From Phycisphaerales bacterium Planc_01 (GTDB taxonomy: Bacteria; Planctomycetota; Phycisphaerae; Sedimentisphaerales; Anaerobacaceae), in the NCBI GenBank assembly GCA_001603075.1, contig LVBB01000124.1, positions 1 through 40,532 on the forward strand: DNA of 40,532 bases. Direction: 5' to 3'. Below the pieces are notes generated by a model. That model was given only the letters and a program-made list of their open reading frames with translations. It made no database searches and was not told the DNA's origin. Positions 1 to 9,311 of this stretch are shown here, piece after piece. The position numbers were made by a program, and so were the translations under genes. The first letter of the stretch is position 1. Every line of letters starts with the position of its first letter.

Positions 1-695
1 AGATCAAGAACCCGCTCTCCACGATCAAGGTCAATCTGAAACTCACGCGCGAGGCCCTGGAAGGCGTCGATCTTCGCGAGCCGCACAAGCCGTCGATCGA
101 CCGCAGCCAGCACAATCTGGCCGGGGCGATGCGCAAGATCAACGTCATTGAGAAGGAGACGGACCGGCTCGAACAGATCGTCGAGGGCTTCCTCCGGTAC
201 GTGAGGCGTCCCGAGTTGCAGCCGGTCATGATGAACCTGAATGAGTTGGTCGAGGACATGATCGATTTCTACCTGCCGCAGGCGTGCAGCCATTCGCTGA
301 CGCTGCGGCATAGCCTGGCGGCCGAGCCGTTGAGCTGTCGGGTGGACGCCGGAGCGTTGAAGCAGGTCTTGCTGAACCTGCTGATCAACGCCCAGCAGGC
401 CATGGACGCCGGCGGCGAATTGATGGTTCGGACACACCGGCGTGCAGGTAGGGCCGTGATACAGATCAGCGATACCGGCAGGGGGATTCCCTCCGAGAGG
501 CTGGCGACGATCTTCCGCCCGTACCATTCCTCGCGTTCCGGCGGGACGGGGCTGGGGCTCGCCACCGCCAAGAAGATCGTCGAGTCGCACGGCGGCACCA
601 TCTCCGTACACAGTGAGCCGGGCAAAGGCAGCCAGTTCACGATCGAGCTGCCCCTGGTCGGCTTCGATACCGCATCGAACGAGGCAAGCGCATGA
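1..695 (+). CDS. Sensor histidine kinase, 5'-truncated by the window edge
   Basis: This is the C-terminal 230 residues of a two-component histidine kinase; the frame is open from base 3 and the start lies upstream of the window. The first visible residues are IKNPLSTI, the end of an H-box (HEIKNPL), so the phospho-accepting His falls just outside. The HisKA helices follow. Then comes the ATPase domain, with an N-box (LLNLLINAQQAMD), a G1 box (DTGRGIP) and a G2 box (GGTGLGLATAKK). The stop overlaps the ATG of the response-regulator gene (ATGA at 692-695), so the pair is co-translated as a cognate system. The sensory and membrane part is not visible, so the signal is unknown. Confidence 0.95.
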   Translation, partial: IKNPLSTIKVNLKLTREALEGVDLREPHKPSIDRSQHNLAGAMRKINVIEKETDRLEQIVEGFLRYVRRPELQPVMMNLNELVEDMIDFYLPQACSHSLTLRHSLAAEPLSCRVDAGALKQVLLNLLINAQQAMDAGGELMVRTHRRAGRAVIQISDTGRGIPSERLATIFRPYHSSRSGGTGLGLATAKKIVESHGGTISVHSEPGKGSQFTIELPLVGFDTASNEASA

Positions 696-2059
696 CAGAA
701 CACAAGCCAGTGGTCCTGGTCGTCGACGACGAGCGCGACCATGCCGACGGAATCGTAGAGGCCCTCGACCGACTGCCGGTCAAGGCGCTGGCGGTCTATA
801 CGGGCGAAGACGCGATCGAGGTCTTGCAGAGCCGGCGCGTCGACGTGGTGGTGACGGACCTCAAGCTGGAGGGCCGTGCCGACGGCCTGGAGGTGTTGCG
901 TCAGGCCCGACAGAACAGCGATTCGACCGAGGTGATTCTGATCACCGCCTATGCGACGATCGAGAACTGCAAAGAGGCGATCAAGCAGGGGGCCTTCGAT
1001 TATCTGGTCAAGCCGCTCGACATCGATCAACTGCGGACGCTCGTGGAGCAGGCGAGCCGGCGGGCCGCCGGCGTTGACGCCCGACGGGCGCAGACGGAGC
1101 GGAATCCGGAGCATTTTCTTTTCGAAGGGATCATGGGCGAGAGCCCGACCATGCAGCGCATCTTCGAGATCGTTCGTCGGGTCGCGCCCACGAACATTTC
1201 GGTTCTGATCGAGGGGCCGTCGGGAACGGGTAAGGAGTTGCTGGCGCGGGCCATCCACGACAACTCGCTGCGTCGCAACAAGGCATTCCGGCCGGTCAAC
1301 TGCGCCGGGCTGACGGAGACGCTGCTGGAAAGCGAACTGTTCGGCCACGTCAAGGGCGCCTTTACCGGCGCCAATACGGACCGCAAGGGTCTGTTCGAAA
1401 TCGCCGATAAGGGCACGTTGTTTCTCGACGAGATCGGGGACATGCCGCTGACGATGCAGGCCAAGCTGCTTCGGGTTCTGGAAGACGGTATGGTGATCCC
1501 CGTGGGCTCCAACAAGGCGGTCTCGGTGGACGTGCGCATCATCAGCGCGACCAACCACAGTCTCAACAGCCTGATTGAGCAGAACAAATTCCGGGAGGAC
1601 TTGTACTTTCGTATCAAGGGGGTCAACGTCTCGCTGCCGGCCCTTCGGGAGCGCCAGGAAGACATCCCTCTGCTCGTGCGGCATTTCCTGCAGGAGGCGG
1701 CCGAGGAGATCGGCTCCGAGGTCCGGGGGATCAGCGACGCGGCGATGCACATCCTGACCGGCCACGACTGGCCGGGCAATATCCGGCAGCTCAAGAATGT
1801 CGTCCGGACGATGGTTGTGATGTGCGACCGCGATCGCCTGGACGTTCAGGACATTCCGCCGGATATCTCGCGCCGGCGGCAGTTGACCGGCGGCACTGCC
1901 GCGCCGGCGAACCTGGCCGGCGTCTCGCTCAACGACCTCGAGAAGAAGGCCATTCTCGACACGCTGACCAAGACGGAGGGCAACCGCGAGAAGGCCGCCA
2001 GGATCCTCGGCATCGGCGAGCGCACGCTCTACCGCAAGATCAAGGAGTACAATCTGTAG
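692..2059 (+). CDS. NtrC-family sigma-54-dependent response regulator
   Basis: This is a 455-aa transcription activator of sigma-54 RNA polymerase, controlled by phosphorylation from the kinase encoded just upstream. The receiver domain occupies about residues 5-122, with acidic pocket D12/D13, phospho-acceptor D56 and K107. The central AAA+ domain has Walker A GPSGTGKE at 175-182, the sigma-54-contacting GAFTGA loop at 222-227 and Walker B TLFLDE at 242-247. A Fis-type helix-turn-helix fills about 416-455. Length and domain order are typical of the family. Exosortase/EPS systems are often run by such regulators (the PrsK/PrsR pair), but a threonine operon separates this pair from the EPS locus. 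I found no convincing -24/-12 promoter here, so its targets are unknown. Confidence 0.96.
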   Translation: MTEHKPVVLVVDDERDHADGIVEALDRLPVKALAVYTGEDAIEVLQSRRVDVVVTDLKLEGRADGLEVLRQARQNSDSTEVILITAYATIENCKEAIKQGAFDYLVKPLDIDQLRTLVEQASRRAAGVDARRAQTERNPEHFLFEGIMGESPTMQRIFEIVRRVAPTNISVLIEGPSGTGKELLARAIHDNSLRRNKAFRPVNCAGLTETLLESELFGHVKGAFTGANTDRKGLFEIADKGTLFLDEIGDMPLTMQAKLLRVLEDGMVIPVGSNKAVSVDVRIISATNHSLNSLIEQNKFREDLYFRIKGVNVSLPALRERQEDIPLLVRHFLQEAAEEIGSEVRGISDAAMHILTGHDWPGNIRQLKNVVRTMVVMCDRDRLDVQDIPPDISRRRQLTGGTAAPANLAGVSLNDLEKKAILDTLTKTEGNREKAARILGIGERTLYRKIKEYNL

Positions 2060-2084
2060 TCTGCCGCCCGGCTGCCGTCCACCG

Positions 2085-2738
2085 CTAATCGGCCAGAAGG
2101 TCCGGTCGCATTCGCTGGAGCCAGGCGGGCAGGTCGTCCCGCTTCGCCTCCGCCCACAGGCCTTTTCCCAGGGCGCGCGCACTGCCTTCCAATTGACGGT
2201 ACTTGTGATAGAACCCGTGCCGGAATCGCAGGTCGGCATAGGCGTAGCCTTCGGCGAGCAGTTGTTCGTTGAGCACCGTGCCGTCGGGCAGAACCACATA
2301 GGCGAGCAGCCTTCCGTAATGGCCGCGCGTGCGTCCATCCTCTTCGAGATGCACAGTCACGCGCCGGCCGGAAAGCTGTCCGCGGGCGAATGCCGCCGCT
2401 TCCATCGCAAAATGCGCCGGCCGATCATCGGGTGCGTGCGTCTCCGGCGCGTCGATTCCCAGCAGCCGCACGCGGGTCGTGGCGTTCTCGCCGTCAGATG
2501 CGGCAATGTCCAGCGTGTCACCGTCCACGACGCGGGCCACCTCGAAGGCCTTTCCATGATACCGGGCCAGATCGCGGGCGGTCGTATGCTGAGGGGAACG
2601 ACTCGCACCGCCGCGATGCGGTGTGACAACGGCGCGATCGAACCACGCCAGCACGGCGAACCCGATGAGGACCGCACCCATCACAACGGCTCGCGAACGT
2701 CGGCTCAGAACGTAGGGCCGCTTTCGCGATCGGATCAA
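2085..2738 (-). CDS. Thermonuclease (SNase)-like protein with N-terminal membrane anchor
   Basis: This 217-aa protein has a basic N-terminus followed by one hydrophobic segment (about residues 20-32), which fits a signal anchor. A staphylococcal-nuclease fold follows. Visible family motifs are VVDGDTLDI, RVRLLGIDAPET, GRLLAYV and LLAEGYAYA; the Arg in RVRLLGIDAPE, the Asp residues and the second Arg (in TRGHYGR) match the Ca-dependent nuclease active site. The start is read as TTG, overlapping the lysC stop (TTGA), which implies translational coupling. A later Met at residue 21 would remove the basic end of the anchor and is less likely. It probably acts outside the cytoplasm on nucleic acid. 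Its link to amino-acid synthesis is unclear and may be only positional. Confidence 0.85.
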   Translation of the reverse strand: MIRSRKRPYVLSRRSRAVVMGAVLIGFAVLAWFDRAVVTPHRGGASRSPQHTTARDLARYHGKAFEVARVVDGDTLDIAASDGENATTRVRLLGIDAPETHAPDDRPAHFAMEAAAFARGQLSGRRVTVHLEEDGRTRGHYGRLLAYVVLPDGTVLNEQLLAEGYAYADLRFRHGFYHKYRQLEGSARALGKGLWAEAKRDDLPAWLQRMRPDLLAD

Positions 2739-4099
2739 GGCTTCTTGGCGATCGTGAGCAACGCATGGCCCAACGCATGGACGGCGTGCTTGCGGTCGAC
2801 TTCCTTGACGCCGAACATGATGCTGATCTCGGACGAGCCCTGGTTGATCATCTCAATATTGACGCCGGCATCGGCCAGGGCGGCGCACGCCCGGGCGGCC
2901 ACGCCGACGGCGTACCGCATGCCTTCTCCGACGATCATGATCAGCGACAGGCCGTGGTCGATCGTCACATCGTCCACCTCCAGCTCCGTGCGGATGCGAT
3001 CGAGCACCTGCGCCTCCTTGGCCGGCGTCAACTGCCGGCTCCGCAGGATGACGGACATGTCGTCGATCCCGGACGGCGCGTGCTCGAAGGACAGATGCTC
3101 GTCCTCGAGGACCTGAAGCAGTCGTCGGCCGAACCCCATCTCCCGGTTCATCATGTACTTGCTCAGATAGATCGCGCTGAATCCGTCGGCGCTGGCGATC
3201 CCGGTCACCTCGCCCTGTTCGTACTTCCGCTCGGCCACGATCATTGTCCCCGGTGCCTCCGGTCGATTGGTGTTCTTGATACAGATCGGGATTCTGGCGC
3301 GAACCGCCGGGACGATGGCCTCGTCGTGGAACACGCCGAAGCCGGCATACGACAGCTCACGCATCTCCCGGAACGTCAGCAGACTGATGGGCGGCGATTC
3401 GGGCACGATACGCGGATCGAGCGCGAAGACCGAATCGACGTCGGTGAAGTTCTCGTAGACGTCGGCCTCCACGGCAGCGGCCACGATGGCGCCGGTGATG
3501 TCCGAGCCGCCGCGCGGGAACGTCGCGACCTGTCCCTGCCGGGTATAGCCGAAGAAGCCGGGGAAGATCAGCACATTCTTCTCGTCGCGCAGGGACCTGA
3601 GATTGGTGAAGGACTCGGGCAGAACCTGGGCGTTTCCGAAATCGTCACTCAGGAGCATGCCGGCATCCTTCGGATTGACATACCGGGCCGGCACGCCCTG
3701 GTTGGCGAAGACCTGCGCGACGATCTTGGCGTTGTTGTCCTCTCCGGAGGCCTTGATCGTGTCGATGAATTGGGCATCGTTGGCGGACCGTTGCTCGATT
3801 CGGCTGCGCAGGTCGGCCTCGATCTCATGGATGACGGCGGCGTCAAGGCCCAGTTCTCGCTGGATTTCGGCGTATCGCCCGACGACCGCGTCCAGTTCGC
3901 AGGCACAGGAACGGCCGGCGATGACGGCGTTCGCCAGGGCGATGAGCATGTCGGTGACTTTGACATCGTCCGCCGACCGCTTGCCCGGCGCCGAGACCAC
4001 GACAATCCGACGATCCGGATCGGCCTTGACGATATCGACCACCTTGCGTATTTGTCCGGCGTCCGCCAGAGAAGAACCGCCGAATTTTGCGACTTTCAT
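2735..4099 (-). CDS. lysC: Aspartate kinase
   Basis: This 454-aa enzyme phosphorylates aspartate in the first step of the lysine/threonine/methionine branch. The N-terminus carries the family signature KFGGSS (residues 4-9). The middle has FPRGGSDITGAIVAAA, which binds nucleotide and substrate, and the C-terminal third (about 310-454) contains the ACT regulatory repeats, so feedback inhibition by an end-product amino acid is expected. The length fits monofunctional aspartokinases. The ATG is preceded by a good Shine-Dalgarno (AAGGGG, 5-nt spacing). It lies 62 bp downstream of the putative homoserine kinase and overlaps the nuclease-like gene by 4 bases. Confidence 0.96.
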   Translation of the reverse strand: MKVAKFGGSSLADAGQIRKVVDIVKADPDRRIVVVSAPGKRSADDVKVTDMLIALANAVIAGRSCACELDAVVGRYAEIQRELGLDAAVIHEIEADLRSRIEQRSANDAQFIDTIKASGEDNNAKIVAQVFANQGVPARYVNPKDAGMLLSDDFGNAQVLPESFTNLRSLRDEKNVLIFPGFFGYTRQGQVATFPRGGSDITGAIVAAAVEADVYENFTDVDSVFALDPRIVPESPPISLLTFREMRELSYAGFGVFHDEAIVPAVRARIPICIKNTNRPEAPGTMIVAERKYEQGEVTGIASADGFSAIYLSKYMMNREMGFGRRLLQVLEDEHLSFEHAPSGIDDMSVILRSRQLTPAKEAQVLDRIRTELEVDDVTIDHGLSLIMIVGEGMRYAVGVAARACAALADAGVNIEMINQGSSEISIMFGVKEVDRKHAVHALGHALLTIAKKP

Positions 4100-4161
4100 T
4101 TCGTCCCCTTCAGCTACAGAATCCGCGATGGCGGGAAGGCTCCGGTGATGGAGGCAGGCCG

Positions 4162-5355
4162 TCAGACGGCGCTCTTGAGGAAATACTCCATCAATTCGTG
4201 CCCGTTGTCGATTCGAAATCCCGACTTGGCGGCGTTGGATTCGCCGAAGCCGAGGTGGAGAATGCCGGTGATGCCCGTGCCGGCCATCGCAAAGGGCACG
4301 GGCTCGGCCGAATGCGCCCCGTGCCGGACCGGCGTGGGATGGTCGGGCAGCACGAGGATGCGCCAGTTCTCGAAGCGTTCGAGGGCCTCCAGAACGGGCC
4401 CGACGATGTGCCGGTCGATCTGCTCGATCGCCGCCTTCTTCACCGGGGCGTTGCCCCCGTGAGACGCTTCGTCCGGCGCCTCGATGTGTACGAAGACCAG
4501 GTCATGGTCGTTCAGGGCCTCGATGGCGGCGGCGGCCTTGCCCTGGTAGTTCGTGTCGAACAGCCCGGTCGCCCCAGGCACCTCGATCAGGTCGAAGCCG
4601 ACCAGCTTGGCCAATCCGCGTACCAGATCGACGGCGGTGATCGCCACGCCACGGAGGCCGAAGCGCTTCCGGAAGCTTTCCAGATGGGCCCGCTTGCCCT
4701 GGCCCCACAGCCAGATCGAACTGACCTGATTCTCGCCGAGGTCGCGCCGGACCCGATTGACGTCGTGGTCGGCGAAGACCTGCTGGGAGAGGTTCAGCAA
4801 CTCGATGAGCAGATCCGCTCCTTTGCCTCTGGGCAGCAGTTTTTCCACGTCGGTGCCGAGGAAATCGTGCGGCGGATATGTCCGCACGTCGAAGTCCATA
4901 CCCCGGCAGACCAGAAGATGGCGATAGCTGACCCCGGTGTGCAGCGACAGACGCTCGTCGGCGATCCGGGCCTGCAATGCCTCCAGCAGACTGGCCGATT
5001 CCTCCGTCGAGATGTGCCCGGCGCTGTGGTCGGCCATGCGTCCGTCGGCGATGGTCACGAGGTTGCAGCGGAAGACCCAATCGGCAGAGCCGAGCTTGAT
5101 CCCCTTGGCGGCCGCTTCGATGGGCGCCCGGCCGGTGTAACAGCGGGCCGGATCGTAGCCCAGCAGACTCATCTGTGCGACATCGCTGCCGGGCTCCATG
5201 CCCTCCGGGACCGTCCGCACGAGCCCTTGGCGGCCTTGCGTGGTGATGCGGTCCATGTTCGGCGTCTCGGCCGCCTCCAGGGCGGTCTTGCCGTCGAACA
5301 TCTCGATCGGCTCGTCGGCCGCTCCGTCCGGGACGATAATTACATACTTGGTCAT
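4162..5355 (-). CDS. Phosphoglycerate-mutase-like metalloenzyme, probable homoserine kinase
   Basis: This 397-aa protein is in the alkaline-phosphatase/cofactor-independent phosphoglycerate mutase superfamily (ApgM type). Metal-binding and catalytic motifs are visible: VPDGAADEP with D10, the nucleophile region PGSDVA (S57), GYDP...YTGRAPIEA, VHIEAPDEASH, and PDHPTPVRHGAHS...PVPF near the C-terminus. Many such genes are annotated as phosphoglycerate mutase. One subfamily occurs beside threonine-synthesis genes in genomes without ThrB and has been proposed as a homoserine kinase. Here it sits exactly between hom and lysC, which supports that role. The sequence alone cannot exclude a glycolytic mutase. 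The start has AGGT 6 nt upstream. Confidence 0.85.
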   Translation of the reverse strand: MTKYVIIVPDGAADEPIEMFDGKTALEAAETPNMDRITTQGRQGLVRTVPEGMEPGSDVAQMSLLGYDPARCYTGRAPIEAAAKGIKLGSADWVFRCNLVTIADGRMADHSAGHISTEESASLLEALQARIADERLSLHTGVSYRHLLVCRGMDFDVRTYPPHDFLGTDVEKLLPRGKGADLLIELLNLSQQVFADHDVNRVRRDLGENQVSSIWLWGQGKRAHLESFRKRFGLRGVAITAVDLVRGLAKLVGFDLIEVPGATGLFDTNYQGKAAAAIEALNDHDLVFVHIEAPDEASHGGNAPVKKAAIEQIDRHIVGPVLEALERFENWRILVLPDHPTPVRHGAHSAEPVPFAMAGTGITGILHLGFGESNAAKSGFRIDNGHELMEYFLKSAV

Positions 5356-5444
5356 ATGCTACCTGTTCCGCCATTTGCAGGGCCGGCCTCCATCGCTCGA
5401 TGGGGGGCGACCCAAACGACGCCTTCGATACGCCGGCCCGGCCG

Positions 5445-6785
5445 TCAGACGTCCCGGTCTTCGGGAATGTCCTCGATTCGAATGCACACCGGTTGGCCGG
5501 TGAAAAACTCCGATTGGGCCAGTTCCGCCAATGCCGCCGCCATGTTCCGTTCCTGGGTCCGGTGGGTCGTGATCACGACCGGGACCGTGTTGTCCGGACC
5601 CCGACCCTCGTGTTGCAGAGCGCCGGAGATGCTGATCTGGTGATCGCCGAGGATCCTGCCGTAGCAGGCGACGACGCCCGGCACGTCCTTGGCCATGACC
5701 CGGATGTAGAACCGGCTCACCGAATCGTTGATGTCCTCGATCAGGGGCATCACGTCTTCTCGCGGTTTCAGCCGCAGGTGTTCGAACGTCGTCCGCGAGT
5801 TGCCCATCGCTACGTCGAGAATATCGGCCACCACGGCGCTGGCGGTCGGCATCATGCCGGCCCCACGCCCGTAGTAGAGCGTCTCGCCCACGGCGCTGCC
5901 GAAGATGCTGATGGCATTGAACGAGCCGTCGACCCGCGCCAGCGAGCTGCCGGCGGCGATAAACGACGGGTGAACCCGCAATGAGACCCTGCCGCGTTCG
6001 TCTTTTGAGCCGATCGCCAGGAGCTTGAGACAGTAGCCCATCTCCCGACCGTATCGGATGTCCTCTTTGGCAATGCCGTCGATGCCCTGCACGAAGATGT
6101 CGTCGAGAGCGATCTCGTATCCGAAGGCCATCGACGCCAGGATGGCCAGCTTGTGAGCGCTGTCGCCGCCGGTGATGTCCAGCGTGGGGTCGGCCTCGGC
6201 AAACCCGCGCTTCTGGGCCTGGGCCAGCGCCACGGCGAACTCTTCATCCTTGGCGCTCATGTTCGAGAGGATGTAGTTGCACGTGCCGTTGACGATTCCG
6301 TACATGGCCCGGACGTTGTTGGCCGCCAGGCCGGTGCGTATGGCGCCGATGATCGGGACGCCGCCGGCACAACTGGCCTCGAAGGCGATACAGCGGCCGC
6401 ACTGGCGGGCCACGCGGTAGAGTTCGGCGCCGTGCTCGGCCAGCAGGGCCTTGTTCGCCGTGACGACGTCCTTGCCCGCCCGCAGCATATCGAGCTGGAT
6501 GGTGCGGGCGACGCCCGTGCCTCCGACCAGTTCGACGCCGATCGTGATGCTCTCATCGGCCAGGAGTCGATGGATATCGTTGGTCAGCACGCCCTCGCGC
6601 AACGGCACCGGACGGGGCGTCGTCGTGTCGACGTCCACCACGCAGGCCAGTTCCAGACGCACGCCCATCTTCTCGGCGATGGCGTCGGCGCCCTCGCCGA
6701 TCAGCTTGGCGACACCGGTCCCGACTGTTCCAAAGCCGACCAGTCCTACTCGTACGCGTTTGTCTTCCACAAGATCCCCTGTCAT
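5445..6785 (-). CDS. hom: Homoserine dehydrogenase
   Basis: This 446-aa NAD(P)-dependent enzyme reduces aspartate semialdehyde to homoserine. The nucleotide-binding loop is GFGTVGTGVAKL (from residue 17), the central catalytic region contains GKDVVTANKALLA with the conserved Lys, and NGTCNYIL and DITGGDSAHKLAILA are the usual homoserine-binding signatures. A C-terminal ACT domain (about 355-440) implies threonine feedback. It is the first gene of the minus-strand operon hom, putative homoserine kinase, lysC, nuclease-like. The ATG at 6785 has a poor Shine-Dalgarno. An in-frame GTG five codons later has AGGGGA close upstream and is a credible alternative start. Confidence 0.96.
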   Translation of the reverse strand: MTGDLVEDKRVRVGLVGFGTVGTGVAKLIGEGADAIAEKMGVRLELACVVDVDTTTPRPVPLREGVLTNDIHRLLADESITIGVELVGGTGVARTIQLDMLRAGKDVVTANKALLAEHGAELYRVARQCGRCIAFEASCAGGVPIIGAIRTGLAANNVRAMYGIVNGTCNYILSNMSAKDEEFAVALAQAQKRGFAEADPTLDITGGDSAHKLAILASMAFGYEIALDDIFVQGIDGIAKEDIRYGREMGYCLKLLAIGSKDERGRVSLRVHPSFIAAGSSLARVDGSFNAISIFGSAVGETLYYGRGAGMMPTASAVVADILDVAMGNSRTTFEHLRLKPREDVMPLIEDINDSVSRFYIRVMAKDVPGVVACYGRILGDHQISISGALQHEGRGPDNTVPVVITTHRTQERNMAAALAELAQSEFFTGQPVCIRIEDIPEDRDV

Positions 6786-6917
6786 TGCCCAGCCGACCTA
6801 TCGATCCCTCTTTGCCCGGCTCGGGCGCTCCGGCATCCGTCGGCGAGACGCGATGCAGAAATCCGACATCAAGCGGCCCGCCCATCGCCGGCAAAACCTG
6901 TCGTGAATAGTCGCCAA

Positions 6918-6946
6918 CCAATAACGAATGGCGTGTTTGTGGTCAA
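6918..6946 (-). promoter_or_regulatory. Weak candidate promoter for the hom operon
   Basis: On the minus strand, TTGACC (6941-6946) is followed after 17 bases by TATTGG (6918-6923). The -35 is good and the -10 is poor. It lies about 130 bp upstream of the hom start and is the best candidate seen there. Confidence 0.3.
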
Positions 6947-7089
6947 GGAAAAAGCACCTGACTGCCGCTACAGGCCCTTTCGAGGCCGACATGGCGGGCA
7001 GAGGTGTGGCATGATACATGAAAAAAAGCTGGCCATTTCGGACAGATTTGACCGATATATGTGGTGGAAACCGTTTCATCTTTTTCTCC

Positions 7090-7112
7090 GGCGTCGTGGC
7101 GTACGCGACGCC
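7090..7112. other. Short inverted repeat
   Basis: GGCGTCG (7090-7096) and CGACGCC (7106-7112) form a perfect 7-bp stem with a 9-nt loop. On the plus strand a T-rich stretch (TCTTTTATTT) follows, like an intrinsic terminator, but no plus-strand gene ends nearby. On the minus strand, the recQ direction, no T-tract follows. Its role is unclear. Confidence 0.4.
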
Positions 7113-7122
7113 TCTTTTATTT

Positions 7123-7132
7123 GGGGGGGGGG
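7123..7132 (+). repeat. Ten-base G homopolymer
   Basis: An uninterrupted run of ten G lies 38 bases beyond the recQ stop, in non-coding DNA. Such runs are prone to slippage and to sequencing error, so the exact length is uncertain. Confidence 0.8.
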
Positions 7133-7169
7133 CGGTCTCGCGCTCAGGTCGGCCAAAGGCAGGCCGGTG

Positions 7170-8993
7170 CTACCGGACCGGCGGGTCTATCTCAAGGCCG
7201 TCGGCCAAACAGTACTCCCGGATGGTGGCCAGGACGGCTTTGCCGTACTGCCGGCGTTTCTTCTCACCGATGCCGTTGATCTGCAGCAACTCCTCGGATG
7301 TACGGGGCCTCTGTCGAGCCATGTCCCGTAAAGCCTTGTCGCCAAAGATGATATAGGCTGGGACCTTCCTATCGGCGGCCAGTTTAGCCCTCAGGCGGCG
7401 CAGGGCTTCGAACAGCCCGCGGTCTACCCCTTCCCATGAATCGGCGGATATCGGCGTCTTCTGGGGCGGTCTCTTGGCCGGTCGGAGCAGGCGCGGTTGC
7501 TCGATGCCTTTGAGAACGCGCCGGCCCTTGTCCGTAACCGCCAGGACATTGAACTCGCCGGCCTTACACGCACAGCCCTGACCCACAAGCTGCTCGATCC
7601 AGTCGTGTACGGTGCGTTTTGGGTGCTCGCTCAGCAAGCCGTAGGTTGTCAGGGCATCGTGATGGTTCTCAAGAATCCGTTGGTCCTGGGAGCCGACCAG
7701 GACCAGGGCGGTGTAGCCGGCTCCATATCGCTCGCCCAGCCGCAGGATGCACGAGAGGATCTTCTGAGCGATCACAAGGGAGTCTTCCATGCAGTCCACT
7801 TCGCTCAGGCACACATCGCAGGCGGCGCAATCGGCCTTGTTCAGATCCTGGCCGAAGTAGCGAAGCAGGGTCCGGTGCCGACAAAACCCGCCGGTGCAGT
7901 AATTGTACATCTCGCCGAGCTTTTCGACCGCAATCTGCCGGGCCTGGGGCTCCATATCACGCATCAGGCCCTTCCAGACGCCGAAATCTCCTCCGGAGTA
8001 GAACAGGCAGCATTCGGCTTCCAGGCCGTCCCGGCCCGCTCGCCCACTTTCCTGCTGGTAGTGTTCGAGAGTCTTGGGCATGCCGGTATGGACCACATAG
8101 CGAACGTTGGATTTGTCGATGCCCATACCGAAGGCGATGGTGGCCACGATCGTATCGATCTTGTCCGTGATGAAGGCGTCCTGGTTGGCCTTGCGCCCCT
8201 CGGCGCTCATGCCGGCGTGGTAGGGGGCGGCTTTGTGGCCCTTGGCCACCAGCTCGGCGCAGAGGCTCTCCACGTCCTTTCGACGAATGCAGTAGATGAT
8301 ACCGGATTCGCCCCGGTGGCGGTCCAGGACCTCGCAGGTCTGCCGGATCCGGTCTGTGCGCGCATGTACACGGTAGACCAGGTTGGGCCGGTCGAAGGAA
8401 CCGACGATCATCTCAGGTCGGTCGAGGTGAAGCTGTTCGCCGATGTCGTCGCGCACCTTGGCCGTGGCGGTGGCGGTGTAGGCGGCGACGGGGACCTTGG
8501 GGAAACGGTCCTTGAGAGTGCCCAATTGGCGGTATTCCGGCCGGAAATCGTGGCCCCACATGCTGACGCAGTGGGCCTCATCGACCGCGATGAATGAGAC
8601 CTCGACCCGACGCAGCAGGGCGAGAAAGCCCTCCGACAGCAGGCGCTCCGGGGCGACGTAGAGCAGCTTGAGCGTTCCGGCGCGGATGTGACCGACGACG
8701 TCTTTGCACTCCTCCGGCGGAAGCGTACTGTCGATCCGGGCGGCAGGGACTCCGCACTCGGTCAGGGCGTCGACTTGATCCTTCATCAGAGCGATCAGGG
8801 GCGAAACAACAATGGTCAGGCCCGAAAAAAGTAAGGCCGGCGCCTGAAAACAGAGGGATTTTCCGCCGCCGGTGGGGAGGACCACGATGGCATCTCTGCC
8901 CCGGATCACGCTCTCGATAGCCTGTTTCTGGAGGGGCAGGAAGTCGTCATAGCCCCAATGCCTGCTCAATACCGCTCTGACGTCCTGGATCAT
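7170..8993 (-). CDS. recQ: ATP-dependent DNA helicase RecQ
   Basis: This 607-aa 3'-5' DNA helicase acts in recombination and fork repair. Walker A is TGGGKS (41-46) and the DEAH box is at 138-141. Motif IV-VI features include [19 protein letters not shown] and the [11 protein letters not shown] arginine-finger region. A zinc-binding set of Cys follows ([10 protein letters not shown] ... CAACDVC), then a winged-helix region, and an HRDC domain at about 525-600. Length and order match bacterial RecQ. The ATG has AGGA at normal spacing. The gene is transcribed away from the EPS locus and seems to be a single-gene unit. Confidence 0.97.
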   Translation of the reverse strand: MIQDVRAVLSRHWGYDDFLPLQKQAIESVIRGRDAIVVLPTGGGKSLCFQAPALLFSGLTIVVSPLIALMKDQVDALTECGVPAARIDSTLPPEECKDVVGHIRAGTLKLLYVAPERLLSEGFLALLRRVEVSFIAVDEAHCVSMWGHDFRPEYRQLGTLKDRFPKVPVAAYTATATAKVRDDIGEQLHLDRPEMIVGSFDRPNLVYRVHARTDRIRQTCEVLDRHRGESGIIYCIRRKDVESLCAELVAKGHKAAPYHAGMSAEGRKANQDAFITDKIDTIVATIAFGMGIDKSNVRYVVHTGMPKTLEHYQQESGRAGRDGLEAECCLFYSGGDFGVWKGLMRDMEPQARQIAVEKLGEMYNYCTGGFCRHRTLLRYFGQDLNKADCAACDVCLSEVDCMEDSLVIAQKILSCILRLGERYGAGYTALVLVGSQDQRILENHHDALTTYGLLSEHPKRTVHDWIEQLVGQGCACKAGEFNVLAVTDKGRRVLKGIEQPRLLRPAKRPPQKTPISADSWEGVDRGLFEALRRLRAKLAADRKVPAYIIFGDKALRDMARQRPRTSEELLQINGIGEKKRRQYGKAVLATIREYCLADGLEIDPPVR

Positions 8994-9043
8994 GATGGTT
9001 CCTCATCCCAATACCCGGCTGCTCCGTTGGAGTTCGGACGTCC

Positions 9044-9072
9044 ATAATACCGTAACCGGGCGGGTTTGACCA
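9044..9072 (-). promoter_or_regulatory. Predicted recQ promoter
   Basis: On the minus strand, TGGTCA (9067-9072) and TATTAT (9044-9049) are separated by 17 bases. This places transcription start about 45 nt upstream of the recQ ATG. Confidence 0.5.
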
Positions 9073-9282
9073 GCCGCCGGCCTGACGTGAACGGGCCGTT
9101 GATCGCACAATTGCCGGTCCGGCCAGGAAAAAAATCTGTAACCTGCCCGCCGGGGTGGCTCCTGGGGGGCGACCGGCTTTCGCATGCTTCGGTCAATACG
9201 CCGAGCACGCGTATTATCGGAAAACCATGGTCCAGACGAAGGGTAGCGAGAACCCAAGGTGAAAATAGGGAGTAGTATAGAG

Positions 9283-9311
9283 TTGAAAATGGGCCATTTG
9301 GTTAATATAAT
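9283..9311 (+). promoter_or_regulatory. Strong sigma-70-type promoter for the EPS locus, with palindromic spacer
   Basis: TTGAAA (9283-9288) and a perfect TATAAT (9306-9311) are separated by 17 bases. The spacer holds a palindrome, AAATGG-G-CCATTT (9287-9299), that could be an operator. The predicted start is about 370 nt upstream of the glycosyltransferase ATG. Confidence 0.75.

Larger units (their letters stand above)
6786..7169. other. Gene-free spacer between hom and recQ
   Basis: This stretch of 384 bases has no convincing coding region. It holds the likely hom promoter, a 7-bp hairpin at 7090-7112 and a run of ten G at 7123-7132. No strong intrinsic terminator for recQ is evident. Confidence 0.7.

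Noticed and set aside
269-2338. A 689-codon open frame on the minus strand
   Set aside because: It lies opposite the histidine kinase and response-regulator genes, has no family signature and is a typical antisense shadow in GC-rich DNA.
7018-7060. A T-run (TTTTTTT) on the minus strand as a recQ terminator
   Set aside because: The preceding stem is only five pairs with a G-U and a long loop, so it is too weak to call.
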